Positions 42,266 through 53,265 are shown, numbered from the stretch's first letter. The stretch: 64,000 nt of DNA from Candidatus Cryptobacteroides excrementipullorum (GCA_017695065.1 JADILZ010000040.1:1-64000), one strand, 5' to 3'. The notes: generated by a model not told the origin, from the sequence alone. Translations and numbers: made by a program.

Positions 42266-44125
42266 ATGAATAAGAATTCAGTCATTGGAATAGTCCTGAT
42301 AGGTGTGATATTTTTCGGATTCACATGGTATCAGTCCAAGCAGTATAAGAAACAAGTTGAATATCAAGCACAGCAGGATTCCATAGCCCGTGTGGAGCAG
42401 GAGTATTTGGATTCGGTCTGGAGGGCTGAGCATCCGGTGGACACATCGTCCCTGCAGAGTGCGGAAGACGGGGTCAGACAGCGTATCTACAAGGACACCC
42501 TGATAGACAACGCACATAATGCACAGGCTTCTCTCCTTACTCTGGAGAATGAAAGGATAGAAGTCACTTTCACTACGCAGGGAGCCCAGCCGTACAGTGT
42601 AAAGGTCAAGGATTTCTACAACTACGACAGTACGGACCTCTATATTTTCAACCCGGGAATGAGCCAGTACGGCATCACTGTCTATGCCGGGGAGAACATT
42701 AACACCAAGGATTTTGTCTTCGAGGTAGCGGAAAAGACCGACACGTCAGTGGTGATGCGTCTGCCTTTTGCAGGTGGCGGATACATAGAGCAGAAATACA
42801 CTCTTGCCCCGGACAGCTATTCTGTAGACAATGACTTCTCTTTCGTCAATATGGGGAATGTCATCCCGAGGAACGTATCCATGTTCGACATCGACTGGAA
42901 TGTGGTCATCCCTCGTATGGAGAAGGGATACAGGAACGAGAAGCAGTACTCCAAGCTGAACTACATGTTCCCGGGAGAGAAGAAACCGGAGAGAGTCGGT
43001 GTCGGCCGCGACGACGATGCACGGGTGGATGCGAAGATATCCTGGTTCGCATTCCAGCAGCAGTTCTTCTCGGCTATCATGAGGGCTGACGGGGACTTCA
43101 CTTCAGGGGATTTTGTCATCAGGTTTTTCCAGGAGGATGACCCTTCGCACAACCTTATGGCATGTTCTGCCAAGATGCGGACGGACTTCACTGCCGGGCC
43201 TGACGGGAATGTGACGGTTCCTTTCCATTTCTATTTCGGACCGAACCATTACCGTACTCTCAAGGACTATGACCAGCATTATGAGAGGATAATCCCTCTG
43301 GGAGGATCCGTCATAGGCCTTATCAGCCGCGGTATCATAATCCCTACGTTCAACTTCCTGGGCAAGTACATCGCCAATTTCGGTATCATCATACTGATAC
43401 TCACCATATTCATAAAGCTGATAGTATCGCCTCTCACTATCAAGTCATATATCTCATCAGCGAAGATGGCTGTCATCAAGCCGGAGGTGGACAAGCTGAA
43501 CGAGAAATATCCGAAGCAGGAGGATGCCCTGAAAAAGCAGCAGGCTATGATGGAGCTTTACAGGCGTGCCGGAATCAGCCCGATGGGCGGATGTCTCCCT
43601 ATGCTCCTGCAGCTGCCTGTGCTGTATGCGATGTTCCGCTTCTTCCCGGCCTCTATAGAGCTGAGACAGCAGCATTTCCTGTGGGCGGACGACCTTAGCG
43701 GCTTCGACTCGATACTTGACCTTCCGTTCAATATCCCGCTGTACGGGGACCATGTGTCGCTGTTCGCACTTCTCATGGCCATATCCATGTTCCTGTATTC
43801 GAAGATGACATCGAGCCAGATGTCGAACGATCCGAATATGGCGGGAATGAAGTTCATGAGCGTGTGGATGATGCCTGTCATGATGCTTTTCATCTGTAAC
43901 AACCTCTCCAGCGGACTCAGCTACTATTACCTGCTTTCTAACCTCATTACCATGTTCCAGACATGGTTCGTGAAGAGATATGTGGTGAAGCCGGAGAAGA
44001 TATATGCCCAGATGGCCGCTGCAGCCGTAAAGCCGGCCAAGAAGTCCAAGTGGCAGCAGCGTCTCGAAGAGGCCCAGAAGATGCAGCAGCAGATGGCCAA
44101 GGAACAGGCCAAGAGGCGCAGGTAA
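42266..44125 (+). CDS. yidC: Membrane protein insertase YidC
   Basis: YidC inserts and folds inner-membrane proteins. The 619-residue protein has an N-terminal helix (VIGIVLIGVIFFGFTWYQS), a large periplasmic domain, and the conserved five-helix core (IILILTIFIKLIVSPLTIKSY, MGGCLPMLLQLPVLYAMFRF, LSSGLSYYYLLSNLITMFQ) with a basic C-terminal tail. Length and layout are normal for Bacteroidota. The upstream gap holds the repeat island. Confidence 0.96.
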   Translation: MNKNSVIGIVLIGVIFFGFTWYQSKQYKKQVEYQAQQDSIARVEQEYLDSVWRAEHPVDTSSLQSAEDGVRQRIYKDTLIDNAHNAQASLLTLENERIEVTFTTQGAQPYSVKVKDFYNYDSTDLYIFNPGMSQYGITVYAGENINTKDFVFEVAEKTDTSVVMRLPFAGGGYIEQKYTLAPDSYSVDNDFSFVNMGNVIPRNVSMFDIDWNVVIPRMEKGYRNEKQYSKLNYMFPGEKKPERVGVGRDDDARVDAKISWFAFQQQFFSAIMRADGDFTSGDFVIRFFQEDDPSHNLMACSAKMRTDFTAGPDGNVTVPFHFYFGPNHYRTLKDYDQHYERIIPLGGSVIGLISRGIIIPTFNFLGKYIANFGIIILILTIFIKLIVSPLTIKSYISSAKMAVIKPEVDKLNEKYPKQEDALKKQQAMMELYRRAGISPMGGCLPMLLQLPVLYAMFRFFPASIELRQQHFLWADDLSGFDSILDLPFNIPLYGDHVSLFALLMAISMFLYSKMTSSQMSNDPNMAGMKFMSVWMMPVMMLFICNNLSSGLSYYYLLSNLITMFQTWFVKRYVVKPEKIYAQMAAAAVKPAKKSKWQQRLEEAQKMQQQMAKEQAKRRR

Positions 44126-44144
44126 CAGCCGTAACATATCAGAC

Positions 44145-44858
44145 ATGTCATACATAAAGGACACTATTGGAAAACTGCATAATGAACTGCCACCCGATGT
44201 GACTCTGGTGGCAGTTTCCAAATTCCACCCTGCCGAAGCTGTCATGGAGGCATACAGTGCTGGGCAGCGCGTCTTCGGGGAAAGCCGTCCGCAAGAACTT
44301 TCGTCAAAGGTGAAGACGCTCGCGGAAAAGGCCTCGGAGGCCGGGAATCCCGCCCTGTACTCAGATATACGGTGGCATTTCATAGGCCACCTTCAGACCA
44401 ACAAGCTGAAGATGGTCCTCCCGTATGTGTCGATGGTGGAGTCCGTGGATTCTCTGCATCTTCTTGAAGCCATAGACAGGTGGGGAGGGGAGCACGGCAG
44501 GGTTGTGGATGTCCTGCTGGAGTATCACATTGCATCCGAGGAGACAAAGCAGGGATTCGATGCCGACGGTATAAGGGATATCCTGTTTTCAGGGCACGGA
44601 TACCGTAACGTGAATATACGCGGTCTGATGGGCATGGCCACTTTCACCGATGACGAGCAGATCATAAGGGCTGATTTCTCAAGGCTTGTCTCCCTTCGCG
44701 ACAGCCTTGTCCCTGAGGCGGGAAAGCATCCGGACCTCCACGCGTCATTCGGGCTCCTGTCCTTCGGGATGACTCATGACTATAAGATAGCGGTCTCCAT
44801 GGGAGCCGACATAGTCCGTATAGGTACTTTGATTTTCGGGGAAAGGGACTACCGGTAA
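44145..44858 (+). CDS. YggS-family PLP homeostasis protein
   Basis: The 237-residue protein is the PLP-binding alanine-racemase-fold family of pyridoxal homeostasis (YggS/YBL036C). It shows LVAVSKFHPAEAV with the PLP-lysine, FGESRPQEL, WHFIGHLQTNK, and SFGLLSFGMTHDYKIAV with GADIVRIGTLIFG near the end. It lies 19 nt after yidC. Confidence 0.93.
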   Translation: MSYIKDTIGKLHNELPPDVTLVAVSKFHPAEAVMEAYSAGQRVFGESRPQELSSKVKTLAEKASEAGNPALYSDIRWHFIGHLQTNKLKMVLPYVSMVESVDSLHLLEAIDRWGGEHGRVVDVLLEYHIASEETKQGFDADGIRDILFSGHGYRNVNIRGLMGMATFTDDEQIIRADFSRLVSLRDSLVPEAGKHPDLHASFGLLSFGMTHDYKIAVSMGADIVRIGTLIFGERDYR

Positions 44859-44883
44859 ATCGCCTGTAAAAAAGACTTTACTT

Positions 44884-46101
44884 ATGGAAAAGCGGAAAAG
44901 GAAATCAATCTCCAGGAAACTTGACATAGTGCAGAAAAGCGCGAGGCGCAGTCTCAGACGTGACATCCTCGCCAGAAGGCTCAAGCTTCAGAGGACTCTC
45001 GAGTTCAAGCGCCTCAAGCGCATCCGGAGCCGGTATATTCCACCGTACAGTCACTGCAAGAACTGCGGTACTGAACTGAAGGGAATGTATTGCCACAACT
45101 GCGGACAGTACGCCCTCGACTCCCGTCAGCCGTTCTGGAAATATATCCTGCAGTATTTCGAGAATGTCTATCAGTTCGACACCAAGATATGGAGCACTCT
45201 GTGGTATCTTTTCAGCCGCCCGGGTTTCCTCACTACGGAATTCAATTCAGGGAAAATAGCCTCGTATGTCCATCCGATGCGCCTTTTCATGTGCATCACC
45301 CTCCTGTTTTTCATCGGTTTCTTCATGTTTGTGGGGAATACCGTTGAAAACGCCATGGGCAAATGGCATTCTGAAACCATAATCGATGAGCTTGAGGATG
45401 CATCCCCTGAGGATTACCGTGCAATGGCAATGTTCGACAAGGATACGGTCGTGGCGATAGCCGTCGATATTGAGGATGTGAGAAAGTATCCGGAGGTTTT
45501 CGATATTATCGGGTATTCCGCCGGAGATACGCTTTCCGGTGGCAGCGGGGTAAAGGATACAGTGAAAGTAAGGATGCCTTCAGTGTATCTGGAGACATTC
45601 GAATACAGGGAAGATCTGGACGGAGTCGGACTGTACGCCACTCCGGCGCCAAGGATGGACGAGAGGGAATCCCTGTTCATTGACGGGCTGCTCGGTATCC
45701 TTAGCGGATACGCCCCTCTGTTCTCACTGTTCCTGGTCCCTATAATGGCTCTTATGCTTAAAGGCCTTTACAGGAAGAAGCGCATGATGTATATGAACCA
45801 TCTCGCTTTCTCACTTCACTGGGGATGCTTCTTCTATATCATGACAGCTTTGTTCGTCCTTGTGGGAGAGCTGTGGCACTATAATGGTGTCCCATGGTAT
45901 ATTTTCCTTGGAATCAATCTCTTATATACAACTGTCGCCATGCATTGGGTTTATGGGAACAATTGGGTCAAGACTCTGCTGAAGACCATTCTCCTGTGTG
46001 TGGTGTACTTCTTCATTGTACTTGTCCTGACGGGGATTTTCTTTGTATGGGCCCTTTACAGCCAGAAAGACAATCTGCCCCCGTCAATCGCAGTCTGGTA
46101 G
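44884..46101 (+). CDS. DUF3667 membrane protein
   Basis: The 405-residue protein has a basic N-terminus, a zinc-ribbon-like CKNCGTELKGMYCHNCGQ, and a DUF3667 region with about five hydrophobic segments (FMCITLLFFIGFFMFVG, LLGILSGYAPLFSLFLVPI, LLKTILLCVVYFFIVLVL). A soluble domain sits between the first and second. Function unknown; common in Bacteroidota. It follows YggS by 25 nt and overlaps the convergent lpxB by 18 bp. Confidence 0.85.
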   Translation: MEKRKRKSISRKLDIVQKSARRSLRRDILARRLKLQRTLEFKRLKRIRSRYIPPYSHCKNCGTELKGMYCHNCGQYALDSRQPFWKYILQYFENVYQFDTKIWSTLWYLFSRPGFLTTEFNSGKIASYVHPMRLFMCITLLFFIGFFMFVGNTVENAMGKWHSETIIDELEDASPEDYRAMAMFDKDTVVAIAVDIEDVRKYPEVFDIIGYSAGDTLSGGSGVKDTVKVRMPSVYLETFEYREDLDGVGLYATPAPRMDERESLFIDGLLGILSGYAPLFSLFLVPIMALMLKGLYRKKRMMYMNHLAFSLHWGCFFYIMTALFVLVGELWHYNGVPWYIFLGINLLYTTVAMHWVYGNNWVKTLLKTILLCVVYFFIVLVLTGIFFVWALYSQKDNLPPSIAVW

Positions 46102-47289
46102 GCTGAGTTCTTCTATCATGGCCTTTGCCACCGCGGCAGATGCACCCTTGCCTCCCAGGGCCTTGCGGATGCAGTCATACTCGGACAGCATCTTCCGGCG
46201 GTACGCCTCGTCTTCAATAAGGGCACGCACTTCCGCCACGAGATTCCCGGCATTGCAGTCCTCCTGGATGAACTCTTTGAAAGCCAGGCGGTCTATGATA
46301 AGGTTGCCCAGGCTTATGAATCTGACCTTGACAATCCTCTTGGCTATGGCGTATGTGATGCGGCTTCCCATTATGAACCCTACCACCTGTGGCGTGCCCA
46401 GAAGAACTGTCTCAAGTGAAGCTGTTCCGGAATTGACTACGGCGGCTACGGCATTCTTTACAATCGCCTGGGTCTGTCCGAAAATGACCTTTACATCCGC
46501 CTTGCAACCATTCAGGTACGGGGTGTAGTCATCCATGCTCCTTGCCGGTGCGCCGGCTACGACGAACTGGTATCCGCTGTAGTGCGGTAGAGAGGTCATC
46601 TTCTCGGCAAATTCCCTGAGAACTGGCATCATGGTACTGATCTCTCCTTTCCTCGAGCCTGCCAGCATGGCGATTATTGGCTTGTCAGGCAGGGAGTTGC
46701 GCCTGAGGAAATCCTCCCTGCTTTCAGATACCGCCTGGGAATTGTCTATGGCATCCACAAGCGGATTGCCCTTGTAAATGAAGTCTATGCCTTTGCTTCT
46801 GAAATACTGTATCTCGAACGGGAAGACTATGAACAGCTTGTCCACATATTTCCTGAGCTTCTTTATCCTGCCCTCACGTGATGCCCACACCTTCGGGGCG
46901 ATGTAGTAGAATACCCTGAACCCGTGTCTGTGGGCAGATTCAGCTATCTTGAAATTGAACCCGGGATAGTCTATGAGGATTACAACGTCAGGGTTCCACC
47001 GCAGGATGTCTTTCTCGCAGAACCTCACGTTCCCGAGGAGCATACCGGCCTTCCTGAACACTTCCCAGAAGCCCATTATCGCCCCTTCCTTATAGTGGCG
47101 TACAAGTCCTCCTGCATCTTGCGCGTCCGTCGTCTGCTTCCCGGACTCCTTGTCTGTATATACACTGTTCATGAGGTCTCCTCCCCAGAACCTGATTCTT
47201 GCGTCAGGGTCCTCGGAATAGAGTCCCTTCATCAAATTGGACCCGTGCAGGTCCCCGGAAGCCTCTCCTGCGATGATATAGTATTTCAT
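46084..47289 (-). CDS. lpxB: Lipid-A-disaccharide synthase
   Basis: LpxB joins UDP-2,3-diacylglucosamine and lipid X in lipid A synthesis. The 401-residue GT19 protein has MKYYIIAGEASGDLHGSNLM, LIDYPGFNFKIAE, YYIAPKVWASREGRIKKL, MLAGSRKGEIS and VNSGTASLETVLLGTPQVV. It starts 1 nt after the GH84 gene ends, so it is translated from the surE-GH84 message. Confidence 0.96.
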   Translation of the reverse strand: MKYYIIAGEASGDLHGSNLMKGLYSEDPDARIRFWGGDLMNSVYTDKESGKQTTDAQDAGGLVRHYKEGAIMGFWEVFRKAGMLLGNVRFCEKDILRWNPDVVILIDYPGFNFKIAESAHRHGFRVFYYIAPKVWASREGRIKKLRKYVDKLFIVFPFEIQYFRSKGIDFIYKGNPLVDAIDNSQAVSESREDFLRRNSLPDKPIIAMLAGSRKGEISTMMPVLREFAEKMTSLPHYSGYQFVVAGAPARSMDDYTPYLNGCKADVKVIFGQTQAIVKNAVAAVVNSGTASLETVLLGTPQVVGFIMGSRITYAIAKRIVKVRFISLGNLIIDRLAFKEFIQEDCNAGNLVAEVRALIEDEAYRRKMLSEYDCIRKALGGKGASAAVAKAMIEELSLPDCD

Positions 47290-47290
47290 A

Positions 47291-49495
47291 TTATTCCTTT
47301 ACTATGGTGAAGTTGCGGAAATATGTCTCCCTGTCTCCCTGTCCGGCGTAGGTTATCCTGACATATCCGGCGCTGGCTCCGGACAGCCCCTTCCCGGAAA
47401 CGTATCTCGACGAGCCTTCTTCCTGTACCATTGCTGCGCTGGTCCATTCCAATCCGTCCCGGCTTGTCTCCACCATGAAATCCCCTGCCTGCAGTACGGC
47501 TCCAAGGTCAACTGTTATCCTTTCCAGTCTGCATTCTTTTTTGAGGACAATGGTCAGATGGTCTCCTTCGTGCCATGTGACTACCTCGTTGGATGGGGAC
47601 ACGGACACACTCTTTCCGCGTGTACGGACAGGCTGCCTGGAGAGCTGTTCCACTGTTGTCTCCATAGTGTCAGGATTGAATCCTGTCATGGTGGAGAGGG
47701 ACTTGCCGTATGTGATGTTGTATCTTTCCACGGCAGAGCTGAACAGTGCATTGATGACAGGCAGGAGTTTCAGTCCTGCTATCTTCACGCCTGGCTGGTA
47801 TGGATTGTCGTTGTATTCCGCATCGATTTCATACATCCTTACCTGAAGCGCCCTGGCCCTCATGTATGCTGTCATGAAATCTTCAGGCCTGCCGTCAAGC
47901 GGACATACCATGGTGCACACGCTCTGGCCGTATTCCGCTACCGCCTTGGCTTGGAGAAGCCATGGTGCCAGTTCTTCTGTAAGGGCAGGGTTCTCTTCGC
48001 TTGCCAAGAGAATGTCTGCTGCGGTTTCGATGGCGCAACATTCCCTGCGGAGAGCCATGATGTCTTCTTCCGCCGGTTCTGCCGGCGCGCCCTCCAGCCT
48101 TTCGAGAAGAGGTGTTATCTTCATGCTCTCGTCCCTTCTGAATGCATGCCCGTTTGGACCGAGGTCGGAACTGTGGGATGCAATGGTCTCAAGCTGTTCC
48201 CACTGTCCCGGCAATATGTCCTTCAGTGCCCTGGTCCATGATGTCCCGCTGTCGTAGCTGTCCATGTTCCATGTATAGTCCGCTATGCTGTACAGCGCTA
48301 TCTTTGAGGCCTCAGGGTGTTCCATCGGGTTGCTCACAAAGGCGGATATCTCTTCCGCGATGTCAAGCCCGTTGCCGTAAACCGGTCCGAGAAGCATGTG
48401 GTCCCGCACGAAATCGTTCACCGGGTAGTTCCACCAGATATATGCCTTGCGGCCTATCCGGCTGTTTATCCATTCTACCGACGGCCTGTCGATGCAGTGG
48501 ACAACGGAGTTTCCTGTCCACATGACCATTATATCCTTGTCGAGTGTCTCTCCGAGGGTCTTCAGGTATCCGCTGCTGTCATCAGACCATGCCCTGTTGT
48601 ATTCTGTCGGGCACATTATCAGAGGTGCGACGTCTTTTTTCTCCTTCACGAACTGCCTGTTTATGGTGTTCAGGAGCCCTGCCTGCCTGGCTGCATCTGT
48701 GCCTTCTCCGGATATGTCATCGAAAAACACTGCAAACGCCCTGATTCCCAGGTTGTACATAGACTCGAACTTGCTTATGAGCTTCTGCGTGTCGTCCCCG
48801 TCCCACTTTATGTCCTGTCCAGGGTGTATAGCCCAGTAGAATATCACCCCGTTCTCTTTTGCCTTCTGTACGAGGGCCTTTATGTCCTCTGCCTCTTTCT
48901 CCGGATACGGCTCTCTCCACATGGGGACACTGTGGTACGGGTCGTCCTTCGGCCCGTACAGATATACGTTCATCTTGTTCCTTCCGTAGAATTCCAGCTG
49001 TCCCATTCTTGCTTCATGGCTCCACGGGGTCCCGTAGAATCCCTCTACCGTTCCTCTGTATGCCACTTCCGGCCAGTCTTTTATGGTACATTCCTCCAGT
49101 TTGCCCTCCCTGAGCATGGATTCGATGCTTTTCACGCCGTAGAATGCCCCGCGCTCATTGTTGCCCATCACGGTTATCCCTGTGCCGGACACCTTTATAT
49201 AATATCCTTCGGCCTTGTCAGGGATAAGCGCGGAGTATTTCCTGGCTGCCTTTTCCCCGCGGATGGCCACTGTCACCCTGAATTCTGCCCCGTCTGTGTC
49301 TGCGGAAAACCTGGTCAGGGGTGCAGTCACATATTCCGGGCATGAAGAAATGATGTCCCATTCCTCCGGTGCGTTGAAGAGCCTTCCTGAAGACTCGGTC
49401 TGCTGCGGTACCGGGTTGATAAAGGAAATCTGCGCTGCGGCAGGCAGAGAAAGCAGCATCGAAACTGAGATGGCTGTAATGGCTGTTCTGTTCAT
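47291..49495 (-). CDS. GH84 glycosidase (O-GlcNAcase/hyaluronidase-type)
   Basis: The 734-residue secreted enzyme has a signal peptide (ending AAAQ, residue 22) and an N-terminal glycohydrolase-20b-like domain. The GH84 barrel follows, with GTVEGFYGTPWSHEAR and the catalytic pair Asp259-Asp260 in VFFDDISGEG. A helical and a beta-rich C-terminal module follow (discoidin-like: RITVDLGAVLQAGDFMVETS). It removes terminal N-acetylglucosamine or related residues. It is inserted between surE and lpxB. The start at 49495 gives the signal peptide. Confidence 0.93.
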   Translation of the reverse strand: MNRTAITAISVSMLLSLPAAAQISFINPVPQQTESSGRLFNAPEEWDIISSCPEYVTAPLTRFSADTDGAEFRVTVAIRGEKAARKYSALIPDKAEGYYIKVSGTGITVMGNNERGAFYGVKSIESMLREGKLEECTIKDWPEVAYRGTVEGFYGTPWSHEARMGQLEFYGRNKMNVYLYGPKDDPYHSVPMWREPYPEKEAEDIKALVQKAKENGVIFYWAIHPGQDIKWDGDDTQKLISKFESMYNLGIRAFAVFFDDISGEGTDAARQAGLLNTINRQFVKEKKDVAPLIMCPTEYNRAWSDDSSGYLKTLGETLDKDIMVMWTGNSVVHCIDRPSVEWINSRIGRKAYIWWNYPVNDFVRDHMLLGPVYGNGLDIAEEISAFVSNPMEHPEASKIALYSIADYTWNMDSYDSGTSWTRALKDILPGQWEQLETIASHSSDLGPNGHAFRRDESMKITPLLERLEGAPAEPAEEDIMALRRECCAIETAADILLASEENPALTEELAPWLLQAKAVAEYGQSVCTMVCPLDGRPEDFMTAYMRARALQVRMYEIDAEYNDNPYQPGVKIAGLKLLPVINALFSSAVERYNITYGKSLSTMTGFNPDTMETTVEQLSRQPVRTRGKSVSVSPSNEVVTWHEGDHLTIVLKKECRLERITVDLGAVLQAGDFMVETSRDGLEWTSAAMVQEEGSSRYVSGKGLSGASAGYVRITYAGQGDRETYFRNFTIVKE

Positions 49496-49514
49496 TGCGG
49501 TAGTATGTCTTTTG

Positions 49515-50420
49515 TCAGAAATCCCGACGGTTTTTGAAATCCATGTTGAATCCGGCATCTTCCATCCGCCCGAGCTCCTGATAGTCCGTCGTGTCAAGGT
49601 TGTGGGCCACGATGGATATGTATCCTTCTTCCAGGAGCCTGTGGTCGGCCTTCTCCGTGTTTTCAGGGTCATCGATATAGTCTCCGACCATCATGTACAG
49701 CACCTCTCCTTCCTCTTTCTGCGGGATGCTGCTCTGGCCGAGGGTCTCCGGAGTGATTCCGAAGTGCCTGTAAACGTCAGGGTCCCAGTCCTTGAATTCA
49801 CGGACCCACCTGCCTCTGCCCTGGCATCCTGCCCTGATGCCCTTTATCCTGTCAGCCGGGATGTCGGGAAAGTTGATGTTGTAATATATGCCGTACCTGT
49901 GCGGGAAGCCTGCCATGACTATCCGGAAGATATCCGGGAAGAACTTCTCCACCGCACTGAAGTCCGCATCAGGGTATATCGTCGCAAGTGACACACCGAT
50001 GGCTGGAATTCCGTTCAGGGCGGCTTCCTGTGCGGCCCCGAGGGTTCCAGAGTAGCATGATGCGGTAGATGCGTTGGACCCGTGGTTGATGCCGGACACC
50101 ACCACGTCCGGGAACTTGCCGCTGAAAACGGTGTTCAGCCCGAACTTCACGCAACTGGCCGGCGTGGCGTCGAGATAGGACCACCTGATGCCGTCGTGGC
50201 ATGCCTTCTTTCCGGTGTCCCAGGTCTTCATCGCAGCTTCCATGGCCGACATCTCCTTGTATGCGATCTGCTTGAGACCGAGGGACACTGCCATGGACAT
50301 TCCGGACTGGTGCTTTTTGGGAGCAATGACAGTGACACTGCCAAATTGGCACATTATTTCTGACAATACTTTTATGCCTTTCGCCTGATAGCCGTCGTCA
50401 TTGGTGATAAGTATGTTCAT
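49515..50420 (-). CDS. surE: 5'/3'-nucleotidase SurE
   Basis: SurE dephosphorylates nucleoside monophosphates and is linked to stationary-phase survival. The protein has MNILITNDDGYQAKGIKVL, APKKHQSGMSMAVS, VVVSGINHGSNAST with the metal-binding residues, and CYSGTLGAAQEAALNGIPAI. At 301 residues it is slightly longer than usual. It is the first gene of surE-GH84-lpxB. Confidence 0.95.
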   Translation of the reverse strand: MNILITNDDGYQAKGIKVLSEIMCQFGSVTVIAPKKHQSGMSMAVSLGLKQIAYKEMSAMEAAMKTWDTGKKACHDGIRWSYLDATPASCVKFGLNTVFSGKFPDVVVSGINHGSNASTASCYSGTLGAAQEAALNGIPAIGVSLATIYPDADFSAVEKFFPDIFRIVMAGFPHRYGIYYNINFPDIPADRIKGIRAGCQGRGRWVREFKDWDPDVYRHFGITPETLGQSSIPQKEEGEVLYMMVGDYIDDPENTEKADHRLLEEGYISIVAHNLDTTDYQELGRMEDAGFNMDFKNRRDF

Positions 50421-50437
50421 CGATATGAATTTTGTGA

Positions 50438-50445
50438 CAAATATA
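50438..50445 (-). promoter_or_regulatory. -7 element for surE-GH84-lpxB
   Basis: The minus strand reads TATATTTG, matching TAnnTTTG, 17 nt upstream of the surE ATG. Confidence 0.55.
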
Positions 50446-50467
50446 GTGGATTATTCATTATTTTTCT

Positions 50468-50475
50468 TATTTTTG
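50468..50475 (+). promoter_or_regulatory. -7 element for gapA
   Basis: TATTTTTG matches TAnnTTTG, 71 nt upstream of the gapA ATG, divergent from the surE promoter. Confidence 0.5.
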
Positions 50476-50534
50476 CACCGTTTTTGTAGGAAGCATCCCT
50501 TCGGAAACAAAATCTGGAATTTGTATTACTTTAA

Positions 50535-51545
<1,011 letters not shown>

Positions 51546-51568
51546 TCTGAATACCACAGCAAGAAAGT

Positions 51569-51594
51569 GAGCCGGCCGTCGGGCCGGCTCTTTT
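51569..51594 (+). terminator. Intrinsic terminator of gapA
   Basis: GAGCCGGCC-GTCG-GGCCGGCTC followed by TTTT: a 9-bp GC-rich stem with a T-run, 24 nt after the gapA stop. Confidence 0.85.
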
Positions 51595-51659
51595 CGTTTC
51601 ATTTTTTCCTGTACAGTCAATCTTGCGTCTTTGAAGTTTTTTCTAATACAAATAATCAT

Positions 51660-51667
51660 TATCTTTG
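51660..51667 (+). promoter_or_regulatory. Promoter of the aryl-polyene-type cluster
   Basis: TATCTTTG matches TAnnTTTG, 65 nt upstream of the ammonia-lyase start. A TTTG at 51630-51633 may be the -33 box, though its spacing of 26 nt is long. This is the only clear promoter seen before the run of coupled genes. Confidence 0.5.
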
Positions 51668-51732
51668 CACACTGTCCGGTTTATCAGCGGATAATGTTAA
51701 GGGTTGTCGGATACATTGACAGGAGGCCAGCA

Positions 51733-53253
51733 ATGATTGTAGGGAATAGAATAGACTTGGATTCTATTGAAAAAATACTATTCGAAAATGAACTGATTGA
51801 AGTCTCTGAGGAGGCGGCGCACACAGTCAGCCGCAGTTTCCGTTTCCTGGAAAAATTCGCCAGGGAGAAAATAATATACGGTATCAATACTGGTTTCGGG
51901 CCCATGGCCCAGTACAGGGTGGACGACAGCTCCCTGACAGAGCTCCAGTACAACATCATCAGGAGCCATGCCACCGGGGCCGGTGCTCCGCTGCCCTGCA
52001 TCTACGTAAAGGCAGCCATGCTGGCAAGGCTCATGACTTTTCTCCAGGGCAAGTCAGGAGTGAGCCCTGAGCTGGTGGATGAAGTGGTGAAGTTCATCAA
52101 TCTCGGTATTTTCCCATATATCCCGGAGCATGGGAGTGTCGGGGCCAGCGGAGACCTGGTGCAGCTTGCCCATATCGCCCTTGCCCTGATAGGTGAGGGT
52201 GAGGTGTTCTTCAAAGGGCAGCTTTCGCCTGCCGCCGAAGTCCTGGACAGTCTCGGGGTAAAGCCGTTCACTATACGCATAAGGGAAGGGCTTTCTGTCA
52301 CCAACGGGACATCGGTGATGACCGGTATAGGGCTTGTGAACCTCATCTATGCCAGGCGTCTTTTCCGCACTGTGCTCACCGCATCGGTCCTGATAAACGA
52401 GGTGGCTTCTTCATACGATGACCTCATGTCCGAGGAACTGAATGCCGCCAAGCTGCACGAGGGGCAGAGGAAGGTGGCGGAGATGATGCGCAGCGATGCC
52501 TCTGGAAGCAGGTGTCTCAGGAAGAGGACTGCGGAGCTTTACAGCGGAAAACATACCGAAAGGCAGTTCGGGCACAAGGTACAGCCGTATTATTCTCTGC
52601 GTTGTGTGCCTCAGGTGCTCGGCCCTGTATATGACGAACTCGTGAATGCCGGCAAGGTCCTCGTGGCAGAGATCAATTCTGCCTGCGACAATCCTATAGT
52701 GGATCCTGATACGTCCAATGTCTATCATGGCGGGAACTTCCACGGTGACTATGTCTCTTTCGAGATGGATAAGCTGAAGATAGCGGTCACCAAGATGACC
52801 ATGATGTGTGAAAGACAGCTCAACTACTTGATGCATGACAAGATAAACGGGATTCTTCCGCCGTTTGTGAACATGGGAGTACTCGGGCTGAACTACGGAA
52901 TGCAGGCATCCCAGTTCACAGCCACATCCACCACTGCGGAGTGTCAGACTCTTTCCAACCCGATGTATGTCCACAGCATCCCCAACAACAATGACAACCA
53001 GGATATCGTGAGCATGGGCACAAATTCCGCCCTTATCGCCGCGAAAGTCATCGATAACGCATTCCAGGTGACAGCGATACATCTGGTTTCCCTGGCTCAG
53101 GCCGTGGACTGCCTGGATATCGCTTCAGGCCTGTCCCCGGTCACGCACAGACTGTACAGCGCTGTCAGGGAAATCGTCCCGGCATTCAGGGATGACAGAC
53201 CGAGATACAGGGAGATAGAGAAAGTGGCGGACTATATCAGAAACTCAAGATAA
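51733..53253 (+). CDS. Aromatic amino acid (tyrosine-like) ammonia-lyase
   Basis: The 506-residue MIO enzyme makes the aryl starter of the cluster by removing ammonia from an aromatic amino acid. It has YGINTGFGPMAQYR, the MIO triad Ala138-Ser139-Gly140 in GSVGASGDLVQLAH, the selectivity strand IIRSHATG (Arg77-Ser78-His79), and HSIPNNNDNQDIVSMGTNSA. The same RSH strand is recalled from the Flavobacterium tyrosine ammonia-lyase in flexirubin clusters, so I favour tyrosine to 4-coumarate. HAL, which has Ser-His here too, is the alternative. AGGAGG lies 6 nt before the ATG. Confidence 0.85.
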   Translation: MIVGNRIDLDSIEKILFENELIEVSEEAAHTVSRSFRFLEKFAREKIIYGINTGFGPMAQYRVDDSSLTELQYNIIRSHATGAGAPLPCIYVKAAMLARLMTFLQGKSGVSPELVDEVVKFINLGIFPYIPEHGSVGASGDLVQLAHIALALIGEGEVFFKGQLSPAAEVLDSLGVKPFTIRIREGLSVTNGTSVMTGIGLVNLIYARRLFRTVLTASVLINEVASSYDDLMSEELNAAKLHEGQRKVAEMMRSDASGSRCLRKRTAELYSGKHTERQFGHKVQPYYSLRCVPQVLGPVYDELVNAGKVLVAEINSACDNPIVDPDTSNVYHGGNFHGDYVSFEMDKLKIAVTKMTMMCERQLNYLMHDKINGILPPFVNMGVLGLNYGMQASQFTATSTTAECQTLSNPMYVHSIPNNNDNQDIVSMGTNSALIAAKVIDNAFQVTAIHLVSLAQAVDCLDIASGLSPVTHRLYSAVREIVPAFRDDRPRYREIEKVADYIRNSR

Positions 53254-53265
53254 AGCTCAGGGAAA

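Noticed and set aside
43457..44383. 308-codon minus-strand frame over the yidC 3' end
   Set aside because: Shadow of yidC and yggS; low-complexity His/Leu-rich product.
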